DNA from: RYN-230 sp963837515
GTDB taxonomy: Bacteria; Actinomycetota; Actinomycetes; Streptosporangiales; Streptosporangiaceae
Assembly (NCBI GenBank): GCA_963837515.1
Contig: CAWINT010000014.1
Location: 372,001 to 436,000 of the forward strand
DNA length: 64,000 bases
Reading direction: 5' to 3'
Of this stretch, positions 34,114-41,928 are shown piece after piece (position 1 is the stretch's first letter; the number at the start of each line of letters is the position of its first letter). A program made the translations under genes and the position numbers. The notes beneath the pieces were generated by a model. It did no database searches and had not been told where the DNA came from. It was given only the letters and a program-made list of their open reading frames with translations.

Positions 34114-35853
34114 TCAGACGTGTTCTAGGGCGCCAGGGCGCTGGGCCAGCACGTCCTCGGCGTGGGCCACCACCGGCATGCCGCCCTTGCCAACGGTCAG
34201 CGGCGTGCGGTGGTAGCCGTGGTAGGTCAGCATCCCCCCGGACAGGAATGCCACGTCGTCCCATCCGTGCTGCTTCAGCGCGCAGTACGCGATGTAGCTG
34301 CGGAAACCCGACCGGCAGTAGGTGTATACGGGCTTGTCCCGGGGCACCTCATCCAGTCGTTGCCGCAGCTCCGTGTACGGCAGCAGGACTGCCCCGGGGA
34401 TGTGCCATACGTCGTACTCCGCCGGCGTGCGCACGTCGAGGATCGTCACGCGCTCGGCGCAGTCCGGGTAGTCCTCGGGGTACCACAGGTCGATGTCGCC
34501 GCGCAGCAGGTTCGCGCCGAGGAAGCCGGCCATGTTGACCGGGTCCTTCGCCGCGCCGTAGGGCGGGGCGTAGGCGAGTTCCAGGTGTTCCAGGTCGAAC
34601 ACCGTCATCCCGGCGCGGATCGCGACCGCGAGGACGTCGATGCGCTTGTCTACCCCGTCCCAGCCCAGCACCTGCCCGCCCAGCAGTTTCCCCCCGGCCG
34701 GGTCGAACAGCACCTTCAGGAACAGGGGAGCGGTGCCGGGGTAGTACGCGGCGTGGCCGTTCTGGTGGGTGTAGACCTTGCGGTAGTCCATGCCTGCCGC
34801 GCACAGCTCGGTCTCGGTCATGCCGGTGCCACCGGCGGTCATGTCGAACACCTTGACCACGGCAGTGCCCTGGGTGCCCCGGTAGCCGCCGACATCCTCG
34901 CGGCCGGCGATCGTGTCGGCGGCGATCCGGCCTTCCCGGTTCGCCGGGCCGGCCAGCATCGACAGCACAGGCTCCCCGGTCAGGAAGTGAGCGGTCTCCA
35001 CCGCGTCGCCGGCCGCCAGGATGTCCGGGGCCGAAGTGCGCATTTGCGCATCGACCACGATCCCCCCACGCGGCCCGATCTCCAGGCCGGCGTCCCGGGC
35101 CAGGCCGACGTTGGGACGCGCCCCCGCCGCCATGACGACCACATCAGCCTGAAGTGACGTGCCATCGGACAGATCGAGCGCTAGCCCGCCGTCCTCTCCC
35201 CGGCGGACAGCCTTGGCGGACGTGCCGAGCCGCAGATCCACATCGTGGGTGCCGACGTGGTAGTCCAGGATCCGGGTCATCTCCGGGTCCAGCCACGGCA
35301 TCAGCCGCTCGGTCCGCTCGACGACGGTGGTCGTCAGCCCGCGGGCCCGGAACGCCTCGGTCAGCTCCAGCCCGATGTAGCTGCCGCCGACGATGACCGC
35401 ACTCGTGGCGTCCTTGTCGAGCTGGGCGATGATCCGGTCCATGTCGGGGATGTTGCGTAGTACGTCAACCCGCGGGTCGTCAGCACCAGGGATCGGCGGC
35501 CGGATTGGCTCGGCCCCCAGGCACAGCACCAGCTTGTCGTAGGACTCCCGGTACGTCCGCCCGTTCGCGAGGTCGCGCACCTCCACCTCCTTCGCGCCGC
35601 GGTCGATGCGGACGACGTCCTGCCCGGTCCGCACATCCAGCGCCAAGCTCTTGCCGAGACTTTCCGGCGTCTGCAGCAGCAGGCTGTCCCGCTCCGGGAT
35701 GGCCCCGCCGATGTGGTACGGCAAGCCGCAGTTCGCGAACGACACGTAATGGTCACGCTCCAGGATCACGATCTCGGCCGACTCATCCAGCCGCCTCAGC
35801 CGCGCACCCGTCGAGGCACCAGCCGCAACTCCCCCCACGATCACCGTCTTCAT
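34114..35853 (-). CDS. CoA-disulfide/persulfide reductase with rhodanese domain
   Basis: A 579-residue flavoprotein. FAD site VIVGGVAAGASTGARLRR (residues 4-21), active-site C42 in SFANCGLPYH, NAD(P)H site VIVGGSYIGLELTEAF, then ILAAGDAVE, a dimerisation domain and, from about residue 460, a rhodanese domain with catalytic Cys in YTYCRSGFRS. This CoADR-RHD architecture reduces CoA disulfide or persulfides and polysulfide, in thiol and sulfur redox balance. It is 30 bp upstream of the SMP-30 gene in the same direction. Confidence 0.92.
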   Translation of the reverse strand: MKTVIVGGVAAGASTGARLRRLDESAEIVILERDHYVSFANCGLPYHIGGAIPERDSLLLQTPESLGKSLALDVRTGQDVVRIDRGAKEVEVRDLANGRTYRESYDKLVLCLGAEPIRPPIPGADDPRVDVLRNIPDMDRIIAQLDKDATSAVIVGGSYIGLELTEAFRARGLTTTVVERTERLMPWLDPEMTRILDYHVGTHDVDLRLGTSAKAVRRGEDGGLALDLSDGTSLQADVVVMAAGARPNVGLARDAGLEIGPRGGIVVDAQMRTSAPDILAAGDAVETAHFLTGEPVLSMLAGPANREGRIAADTIAGREDVGGYRGTQGTAVVKVFDMTAGGTGMTETELCAAGMDYRKVYTHQNGHAAYYPGTAPLFLKVLFDPAGGKLLGGQVLGWDGVDKRIDVLAVAIRAGMTVFDLEHLELAYAPPYGAAKDPVNMAGFLGANLLRGDIDLWYPEDYPDCAERVTILDVRTPAEYDVWHIPGAVLLPYTELRQRLDEVPRDKPVYTYCRSGFRSYIAYCALKQHGWDDVAFLSGGMLTYHGYHRTPLTVGKGGMPVVAHAEDVLAQRPGALEHV

Positions 35854-36039
35854 CTCGCCACCCCTGTCCGCCAGACTGCACGCCCAGCATCGCCGTGATA
35901 TTTCGTGCGTGCGGCAGCGGGGGCATTTCTCCGGAGCTTGGATTCAGCCCACCTGCCGCATGCTCACAGAGCTAATTGCCGTGACCGGCCACCCGGGGTG
36001 CGACCCCGGCGTTGCGGATCGCCCCCCAGGTTGGTGCTG

Positions 36040-36210
36040 CTAGCGGTCGCGGAAGCCGCCGCGGCGGTCGCCCCGGTCGTCGCGGCGGTCCTCGCGCCGG
36101 TCGCCCCGGTCGTCACGCCGGTCGTCCCGGCGGTTGATGCCGTGGGCGACGACCACGGCACCGCCAACGGCGGCAACGGTCCTCCTGCGGCGTCTCGCTG
36201 CAAGTGGCAT
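36040..36210 (-). CDS. 56-residue Arg/Asp-repeat protein
   Basis: Starts at an ATG (36208-36210) placed one base after the DUF6325 stop (TGAcATG), with GAAGGAG six bases upstream. The product has a basic N-terminus (MPLAARRRRR), a short hydrophobic stretch (about residues 11-23) and a tail made of repeated DRRDDRGDRR-like units. It could be a tail-anchored or nucleic-acid/lipid-contacting peptide. Close coupling to the DUF6325 gene supports it being real. Function unknown. Confidence 0.6.
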   Translation of the reverse strand: MPLAARRRRRTVAAVGGAVVVAHGINRRDDRRDDRGDRREDRRDDRGDRRGGFRDR

Positions 36211-36211
36211 G

Positions 36212-36664
36212 TCAGGCTCCTTCCCCGGCGTCGGCCTCGATGGCGGCCAGCACCGCCTGGATGGGAATGCGCCCGCTGGCGGCCAGCTGGCCCCCGGCAT
36301 GGCGCACCGCCGCGCCGAACGGCGCAGCCCACAGGTTCTCCCACACCAGCACGGCAGCCGAACTGCCCGGTTCGATCGTGGCGGCGAGGTCGGCGACGTC
36401 CTGCTCGCCGAGCACCATCGCCAGATCCCGCTCATAACCGCGCAGCTCACCGATCTCGCTCTCATCCAGATCGGATGCCTCGAACGCCTCCAGGCTGCCG
36501 TCGGCGTCCTTTTTCAAGAACAGCAGGTCCAGCACCTTGATCAGGCCACGGTCAGCGTAATCCTTTATGATCGGCGCGATCTCGCCGGTCATCTTCGTGC
36601 CAGGGAACTCGACCACGATCCAGTCGACCGGGCCGAGTTCATCGATGTTCACCGTCACAGTCAT
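36212..36664 (-). CDS. DUF6325 family protein
   Basis: A 150-residue protein starting MTVTVNIDELGPVDWIVVEF, with KDYADRGLIKVLDLLFLKK and WENLWAAPFGAAVRHAGGQL, the features of the actinobacterial DUF6325 family (related to membrane stress proteins of the DUF1269 type). GGAAAGGAAGG stands before the ATG at 36662-36664; the frame is open upstream but this start is best supported. Function unknown; it often lies beside stress genes. It is followed by the 56-residue gene with a one-base gap. Confidence 0.85.
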   Translation of the reverse strand: MTVTVNIDELGPVDWIVVEFPGTKMTGEIAPIIKDYADRGLIKVLDLLFLKKDADGSLEAFEASDLDESEIGELRGYERDLAMVLGEQDVADLAATIEPGSSAAVLVWENLWAAPFGAAVRHAGGQLAASGRIPIQAVLAAIEADAGEGA

Positions 36665-36891
36665 CCCTTCCTTTCCGGACGCCACCGGGCTCACCCTCCT
36701 TCGGCGTCGCGCCCCGGGCACTGCCTCGGCCACTCAGTCTCCCTGCCCTGGCCGCCAATCCCTGCGCTCAGCGTCTGCACGGCATCCCCTGGCCCCGTCT
36801 GGCCGTCACACCAGAGCACTGAAATCTGAACCGGTCAGGTATCGCGCCGATCTCACCGCGGCACCCTTCGGACTGAGGTCCTGCTCATCCG

Positions 36892-37092
36892 CTAGCCGAC
36901 AGCCGCGGCCGCGGGTGGGACGTGGGTGCGGTCGTGGACGAGGTAGGCGGCGATGAGCGCGGCCGGGAAGAAGAACACGCTGAAGATGAAGTACCCGAGG
37001 AAGCTGTGGCCCTTGCGGCCAGCGACCCGGGCGGGCCAGAACGCGATAGCTATCCAGATGATCGCAAACAAGGTCCACCAGATGACAGGCAT
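36892..37092 (-). CDS. Small two-helix membrane protein
   Basis: A 66-residue protein starting MPVIWWTLFAIIWIAIAFWP with a GGGGAGG-type ribosome site 8 bases before the ATG at 37090-37092. Two membrane helices (about residues 3-20 and 31-51) are joined by a basic loop (ARVAGRKGHS), and the tail is HDRTHVPPAAAAVG. The longer open frame upstream is not needed. Function unknown; it heads the minus-strand stress-like cluster. Confidence 0.7.
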   Translation of the reverse strand: MPVIWWTLFAIIWIAIAFWPARVAGRKGHSFLGYFIFSVFFFPAALIAAYLVHDRTHVPPAAAAVG

Positions 37093-37393
37093 GACGCATC
37101 CTCCCCGCGTTCCCGCGGAACGCTCCTGCATGCTGCCGGACGGCAGCACCGGCACCGGAAGCCCGCCCGGGAGCAGCCATCGATGCGCTACCCCCGCCAC
37201 CACGAATTTCTACGGCCGTATACATCGGATGCCACGGGGGACGCCGCAGACAAGGGTCTTTGGTCCTCACATGGGTGGGCCTGGCTCCTGGGTCACCGGG
37301 AACGGCGGCCCCTCATCCGGCTGCGTTGTGCCTGCGTGCAGGTGCAGGACCGCACGCCACGGGCGGTGGCAGCCCGCGGTGCCCGCGTGCTGC
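37093..37393. other. Gap without a recognisable gene
   Basis: About 300 bp between the small membrane protein and the TetR gene. Lower G+C than neighbours around 37200-37260. I see no gene, hairpin or repeat beyond the ribosome-binding site of the small protein at its left end. Confidence 0.5.
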
Positions 37394-38047
37394 CTACTGT
37401 GGCAGTGTGCCCGGCAGCGGAGGCCCGGGCGGCGCGGGCCACGGGGTGGCGCCGATGCGGCGGTTCAGGGCGGTGACCTCGTCGCGGAGGTCCTGGACGG
37501 GAATCGGCTCCAGGCCGGCGGCGGCGATCAGGTAGGGCTCGAAGAGCCGCCAGCCCAGCGCCAGCGCAGCGATCTGGGCTGCGCGGACCGCTGCCCCGGC
37601 CGGGCTGGCTCCATAGTTCTCGGCCAGGACCCGGGCCAGGGCCCGGACCGGGTTGAAGGAAGCTGTCGTCCGGTCCGGGCCGACCCCGGTGACCACCAGG
37701 TGGTGGAGCACGACGATCCACCGGCCCATGGTGGAGTCGCGCTCGAAGCTGATCTGCTCGAGGGGGCGGTCGGTGAGTTCCCGGGCGAGCGAGGCACTCA
37801 GGTCGTCGAAGACGGCGTCGATCAGCTCCGCCCGGGTCCCGATGTAGCGGCCGATCAGGGCCAGCTGCACATCGGCCGCCGCAGCGATATCACGCAGTGA
37901 AACACCCTCCACGTCACGGCGGGCGAACAGGTCCGCCGCCGCGTCGAGCACCGCCCGGCGGACGGCTTCCGGCCCAGCCGGCGACCCCCCGCGCCGACGG
38001 GGACCCGGAGTCCGCCTGCCGGGCCTGCGCAGACCTGGGCCGACCAT
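37394..38047 (-). CDS. TetR-family regulator
   Basis: A 217-residue regulator with the N-terminal helix-turn-helix (VRRAVLDAAADLFARRDVEG then VSLRDIAAAADVQLALIGRY, residues about 28-75) and a TetR-like C-terminal ligand domain. The first 25 residues are Arg/Pro/Gly-rich. The start is uncertain: the ATG at 38045-38047 has GAGGAGG very close (3 bases), and a GTG at 38057-38059 is the alternative. It is divergent from the broken decarboxylase-like gene. Confidence 0.85.
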   Translation of the reverse strand: MVGPGLRRPGRRTPGPRRRGGSPAGPEAVRRAVLDAAADLFARRDVEGVSLRDIAAAADVQLALIGRYIGTRAELIDAVFDDLSASLARELTDRPLEQISFERDSTMGRWIVVLHHLVVTGVGPDRTTASFNPVRALARVLAENYGASPAGAAVRAAQIAALALGWRLFEPYLIAAAGLEPIPVQDLRDEVTALNRRIGATPWPAPPGPPLPGTLPQ

Positions 38048-38182
38048 GGGCCTCCTCACGGCATTGGCTGCAGCTCACTCGAATCTGCCCTGGCCAACCG
38101 CCGGGACAATCCCGATAACGCGCTGGTCACCGGCGGCAGGCCTGATGCCACGAGAGTGCTCCTGGACGGAACCCGCAACATC

Positions 38183-38198
38183 GTCTACAGTTGTAGAC
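38183..38198. promoter_or_regulatory. GTCTACA-gt-TGTAGAC inverted repeat (BlaI/MecI-like operator)
   Basis: Perfect 7-bp arms around a 2-bp spacer, 34 bp upstream of the broken decarboxylase-like gene. The TACA-N-TGTA core is the shape bound by BlaI/MecI-type repressors. No such repressor gene is in the window; the TetR gene next door is the other candidate binder. Confidence 0.6.
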
Positions 38199-38231
38199 AA
38201 TAAAGGTTCTGATGCTAGGGGGGCAAGCGTC

Positions 38232-38568
38232 ATCAGTGACATTAGCGAAAACCCGTTCTGGACACGATCGCTGAGCTGACGGCGATGCCGGCCGGGCGAT
38301 GCGGCGTGGAGGCCGATGAGCGTATTCTCGTCCGGCTCGCCGCGTTCGCCACCGTGGACACCCGGCCGGCCTCCTATCTCGCGCACGTGGGCCCGGCGGC
38401 CGAGGCAGGCATCAGCGCCGAGCGGTCCAGGACATGTTGGTCGCCATCGCGCCGATCGCCGGGACGGCACGAGTGAGGCCAGCCGCCATCAGCATCACCG
38501 GGGCCCGTGGCGTGGCCATCGCGGTGGCCGAGGACGCAGCACCCACCGGCGGATGGGCTCCGGGATGA
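38232..38568 (+). pseudogene. Carboxymuconolactone decarboxylase-family gene, frameshifted
   Basis: Three frames read in order give a normal small CMD protein: VISDISENP (frame 1), VLDTIAELTAM to YLAHVGPAAEAGISAE (frame 2), and VQDMLVAIAPIAGTARV to GVAIAVAED (frame 3). Each switch equals one missing base (near 38255 and 38425); with both restored the length is exactly 113 codons. A GGGGGG ribosome site is well placed before ATC at 38232, where the family would have ATG. So the start codon and two internal positions are damaged. Intact relatives are AhpD-like thiol/decarboxylase proteins. Confidence 0.75.
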
Positions 38569-38645
38569 TGCCGCCGCTGGCTGCTCAGCTCTGTTCGCCG
38601 ACTGATTAGCGCGGGTGCCGCTGAACTGGAGCGAGGAGGCAGGGG

Positions 38646-40205
38646 ATGTCAGCAGGCGGCAGGCCAGCGAAGCGATCGTATGCGCTGATCGCGCTGGCGA
38701 CCGCTCAGTTCGTGATGGTTCTGGACCAGTCGGTCATGAACGTCTCGATCAGCGCCCTGACCAAGGATTTCCACACGACGGTCACCACGATTCAGGCTGT
38801 CATCACCTTGTACTGCCTGGTGATGGCCATGCTGATGCTGGCGGGCGCCAAGATCGGCGACATTATCGGCCGACGCCGGGCCTTTGCCGTTGGCCTGATC
38901 ATCTACGGCTGCGGCTCGGGCCTGACCGCGGCCGCGCCGACCGTGGGGGTCCTGGCCCTGGGGTGGTCGATCCTCGAAGGGATCGGTGCCGCCCTGGTGC
39001 TGCCCGCCCTGGCTGCGCTGATCGCCGGGAACTTCGAAGGGCGGGCACGCAAGGCGGCCTATGCGGTGATCGGCGGCGTGGCCGGCGCCGGCATCGCTGT
39101 GGGTCCCATCCTCGGCGGCTGGGCCACCACCGAGCTGACCTGGCGGGTGGTGTTCGTCGGCGAGGTGGTGCTGGTCGTGTTCATCCTGGCCATGACCCGC
39201 CTGGTCGCAGACGCCCCCCGGGGCGGCCCGGCTCCCCGCTTCGACCTGGCCGGCGCGGTGCTGTCCGCGTCCGGCCTGGGCCTGGTGGTGCTGGCCGTGC
39301 TGGAGTCGAGCACGTGGGGCTGGGTCAAGCCGAAGAATTCCCCGGTGGAGCCGTTCGGCTTGTCGCTGACCATGTTCGTCATCGCGGCTGGCGGAGCGCT
39401 GCTGTGGGGCTTCGTGACCTGGCAGCGCCATCGCGAGGACGCCGACACCGACCCGCTGGTGCATCTGGACCTGGTCAAGCTGCCGCCGCTGCGGTCGGGG
39501 CTGGTGGGCCTGTTCACCCAGAACCTGATCCTGATGGGCGTCTTCTTCGTCGTTCCCCTGTACCTGCAACTGGTGCTCGGCCTGGACGCCCTGCAGACGG
39601 GCATCAAGATGCTGCCCATCTCCATCACCATGTTCCTCACCGCCGCGGTGGGTTCCCGGCTGTCGGCCCGCTACCCGGTCCGGTCGATCGTCCAAGCCGG
39701 CCTGATCGTCACCGTCGTCGCCGTCATCGCCCTGCTCGCCACCATCAAGCCAACCCTGGCCGATGCCGGCTTCGCCGTGTCTATGGGTCTGCTCGGCATC
39801 GGAATGGGGCTCATCGTCTCTCAGCTCGGCAACGTGGTGCAGTCCTCCGTCGAGGAATCAGGGCGCAGCGAAGCCGGCGGCCTGCAATACACCGGACAGC
39901 AGCTCGGATCATCGCTCGGGGTCGCCCTGATCGGCGCGATCGTCCTGGCCGGCCTGACCGGCACGTTCCTGTCGAGCATCCAGGCCGACAACCGGATCAG
40001 CGACCAGGTCGCGGCCCAGGTCGGTGTGGCCGCCGGTAACAGCACCAACTACGTCTCCACCGTGACTGGAGCTGGGCTTGGCTGTAGTCCTCGACGATTG
40101 CCTGGGTGGTGGCCGGGTCGAGCGCTGGCTTTCCTGCGCGGACTTCTTGACCTGGTGGAAAAGCCCGCCCACCCCCACCCTCAACTCGCCGAAGACACCC
40201 CCTGA
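38646..40205 (+). CDS. DHA2-type MFS efflux transporter with altered C-terminus
   Basis: A 519-residue frame. Normal for residues 1 to about 475: VMVLDQSVMNVSISAL (motif D), GDIIGRRRAFAVG (motif A), ALVLPALAALIAG (motif C) and a 14-helix pattern. From about STNYVSTV (40060) the frame runs into unrelated Arg/Pro-rich residues and lacks the last membrane helix. The opposite strand of 40063-40149 encodes a peptide that looks like the missing DHA2 tail (see that entry). The gene is thus probably broken at its 3' end. GAGGAGG precedes the ATG. Confidence 0.8.
   Translation: MSAGGRPAKRSYALIALATAQFVMVLDQSVMNVSISALTKDFHTTVTTIQAVITLYCLVMAMLMLAGAKIGDIIGRRRAFAVGLIIYGCGSGLTAAAPTVGVLALGWSILEGIGAALVLPALAALIAGNFEGRARKAAYAVIGGVAGAGIAVGPILGGWATTELTWRVVFVGEVVLVVFILAMTRLVADAPRGGPAPRFDLAGAVLSASGLGLVVLAVLESSTWGWVKPKNSPVEPFGLSLTMFVIAAGGALLWGFVTWQRHREDADTDPLVHLDLVKLPPLRSGLVGLFTQNLILMGVFFVVPLYLQLVLGLDALQTGIKMLPISITMFLTAAVGSRLSARYPVRSIVQAGLIVTVVAVIALLATIKPTLADAGFAVSMGLLGIGMGLIVSQLGNVVQSSVEESGRSEAGGLQYTGQQLGSSLGVALIGAIVLAGLTGTFLSSIQADNRISDQVAAQVGVAAGNSTNYVSTVTGAGLGCSPRRLPGWWPGRALAFLRGLLDLVEKPAHPHPQLAEDTP
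40063..40149 (-). other. Apparently inverted piece of the MFS 3' end
   Basis: On the minus strand 29 codons read QEVRAGKPALDPATTQAIVE then DYSQAQLQS. DHA2 transporters commonly carry a segment like this (LD-ATT-AIV-DYS-AQLQ) shortly after the point where the plus-strand MFS frame goes wrong at 40060. The simplest reading is a local inversion with loss of the final helix. The similarity is from memory of the family and needs an alignment. Confidence 0.5.
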
Positions 40206-40297
40206 CCCTGCCAGCAGGTGCCCAGCGGCCAGGGGGGTGCCTCCAACTTTCCGGACTGCAGATCCTTTAGGATTCTGACCGGAAAGGATGGGATCGA

Positions 40298-40466
40298 GTG
40301 GCAAGGAAATACCGTAAGTTCACGCCAGAGTTCCGGGAAGAGGCAGCCCGGATGGTGGTGGAAACGTCGCGCCTGATCGCGGATGTGACGCGGGAACTTG
40401 GAATCAATGAGACGTCTCGGGAACTGGGTGCGGGCGTACCGTCAGAAGCGCGCGGATGATGAGTGA
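40298..40466 (+). pseudogene. IS3-type transposase OrfA remnant
   Basis: From a GTG at 40298 the frame reads VARKYRKFTPEFREEAARMV and IADVTRELGINETS, the N-terminal helix-turn-helix of IS3-family OrfA. After a 2-base loss near 40415 another frame continues GNWVRAYRQKRADDE and stops at 40466. The coiled-coil part of OrfA and all of OrfB are missing, and no terminal inverted repeats can be seen. It lies directly beside the disturbed MFS 3' end. Confidence 0.8.
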
Positions 40467-40478
40467 TGCGTCACCTTC

Positions 40479-40901
40479 CTACCGGCTACCCGCGGCTGCG
40501 GGGGCGTGCTGGGTGAGCCAGGTAGCGATCGAGTCCTTGTAACCCTGCGGCATGACCAGGCCAGTGATCTCCTCGGGAGTGAACAGCCCGATCCGCTGAT
40601 GCTCATCCGAGAGCACCGGGTCCCGGGCCTCCTGCCCGGGCTTGAGATGGCAGGCGTAGGTGACGATGAGCACGTGTTTGCCCGCCTGGGTGATGTGATA
40701 CAGCCAGGCGTCCAGGATCGGCCCGGCAGTCACGGTCCACCCGGTTTCCTCGGCGATCTCCCGGACCACGCATTGCTCGAGGGTCTCCCCGATCTCCAGC
40801 CGCCCGCCAGGCAGCTCCCACTCGCCGCGCTCGTTGTGTAGCAGCAGGATCCGCCCATCCCGGGCCACCACGCCCTTCACCGACACTGGGTACGCCTGCA
40901 C
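40479..40901 (-). CDS. NUDIX hydrolase
   Basis: A 140-residue protein with the complete Nudix box GGRLEIGETLEQCVVREIAE followed by ETGW, which binds metal and cleaves nucleoside-diphosphate-linked substrates. GEWELPGGRLE and VSVKGVVARDGRILLL are typical of the small MutT/YjhB-like group; the substrate cannot be told. GGAGG stands 5 bases before the GTG at 40899-40901; an open frame continues to a start at 40946. It is divergent from the dioxygenase gene. Confidence 0.88.
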   Translation of the reverse strand: MQAYPVSVKGVVARDGRILLLHNERGEWELPGGRLEIGETLEQCVVREIAEETGWTVTAGPILDAWLYHITQAGKHVLIVTYACHLKPGQEARDPVLSDEHQRIGLFTPEEITGLVMPQGYKDSIATWLTQHAPAAAGSR

Positions 40902-40979
40902 CGCCACCTCCTCCAGACCGACGCTCTGAGGCGAACGTAACAGCACCCCCGGCTGCCGTCAGGCAGCCCGGGCCGACGG

Positions 40980-40993
40980 TTGACAACTTGTCA
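40980..40993. promoter_or_regulatory. TTGACA box overlapping a TGACAA-c-TTGTCA palindrome
   Basis: In the space between the divergent NUDIX and dioxygenase genes a TTGACA hexamer (40980-40985) coincides with a perfect 6-bp inverted repeat around one base (40981-40993). This is a plausible promoter with an overlapping operator. A clear -10 element 17 bp downstream is not seen. Confidence 0.45.
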
Positions 40994-41064
40994 CTGGACC
41001 CCGCACACCATCAGCGGATGCCATTAGGTAAGCATCACTTCACTACGAGTACGGAGAATCAGCG

Positions 41065-41928
41065 ATGACCACATCCGCGACCTCATCCTCGGCAGTCACT
41101 ACCCGTGGCCTGGCGATCGCTGGCCGCTACGACGCCGGCGATGTGAACCGACCGCAGGGATTAGCCCGAGTGTCCGAGCTACTCGCGGCCGAGGGCCTGG
41201 CACTCTTCCGCGGCGCTGACCGCCGCACCGCAGTTCTGCGGGCCGCGTCCGCAGTCCTGACGGTACGCCCGCATCCGGACGCCGACCCGGACGGGATCAC
41301 TGTGATCACCTACCTGGGAGCAGCAGGGGATCTGCCCGGCGCCGCTGGGTTCAGCCGACGTGAACTCGTCGCTCACACCGACGGGTCCAGGGTCCCGCAC
41401 CCTCCGGCCTTGCTGATGGCGGTCTGCGCCCGGGCCGCCGCCACAGGCGGGGCCAGCAGGTTCACCGACGGCTTGGCCGTCTTCGGCGAACTGGCCGCCA
41501 ACTGGCCGCAGGCGCTGACCGCGTTCACTCAGCCCCGGTCGGTCTTGTTCGGCGGGGCCGGCGGCCACCTCGGCTCCGTGCTCACCCTGGTCCCGGGCAC
41601 GGCCGCCGCCAAGGCTCGGCTGCAGTTGCGGCTTAGGCTGGACGACCTGGTCACCTTCGCGCCTGACCTACAGCCCTGGCTGCCCGCCCTGCAGGCCACC
41701 ATCACCCGGCATACCATCACCGTTCCATTGGCGGACGGCCATGGATACATCCTGGACAACCACCGATGGCTGCACGCCCGCGAGCAGTTCACCGGCGCCC
41801 GGACGCTTTACCGGGTACTCGGTGACCCCCTGCCCAGCCTGGGGCTATGTCCCGGCATTCCAGCAGGCCGCGATCCTGTCGTCCTAGCTGACGGCGGCAG
41901 CCCCGCGCCAGCGAGAAGCCCTCGATGA
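41065..41928 (+). CDS. TauD/TfdA-like Fe(II)/2-oxoglutarate dioxygenase
   Basis: A 287-residue protein. The iron ligands are H104 and D106 in AHTDGS and H237 in NHRWLHARE; R246-R250 in GARTLYR would bind 2-oxoglutarate. The layout matches the TauD/clavaminate-synthase group, which hydroxylate or halogenate small molecules or amino acids; the substrate is unknown. GGAG lies 8 bases before the ATG. Its stop overlaps the next small gene as ATGA, so the two are coupled. The C-terminal 35 residues are Pro/Gly-rich. Confidence 0.8.
   Translation: MTTSATSSSAVTTRGLAIAGRYDAGDVNRPQGLARVSELLAAEGLALFRGADRRTAVLRAASAVLTVRPHPDADPDGITVITYLGAAGDLPGAAGFSRRELVAHTDGSRVPHPPALLMAVCARAAATGGASRFTDGLAVFGELAANWPQALTAFTQPRSVLFGGAGGHLGSVLTLVPGTAAAKARLQLRLRLDDLVTFAPDLQPWLPALQATITRHTITVPLADGHGYILDNHRWLHAREQFTGARTLYRVLGDPLPSLGLCPGIPAGRDPVVLADGGSPAPARSPR

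Noticed and set aside
39909..40304. Minus-strand ORF of 131 codons over the MFS 3' end
   Set aside because: Not gene-like in composition; only the short stretch in another minus frame (40063-40149) shows family resemblance.
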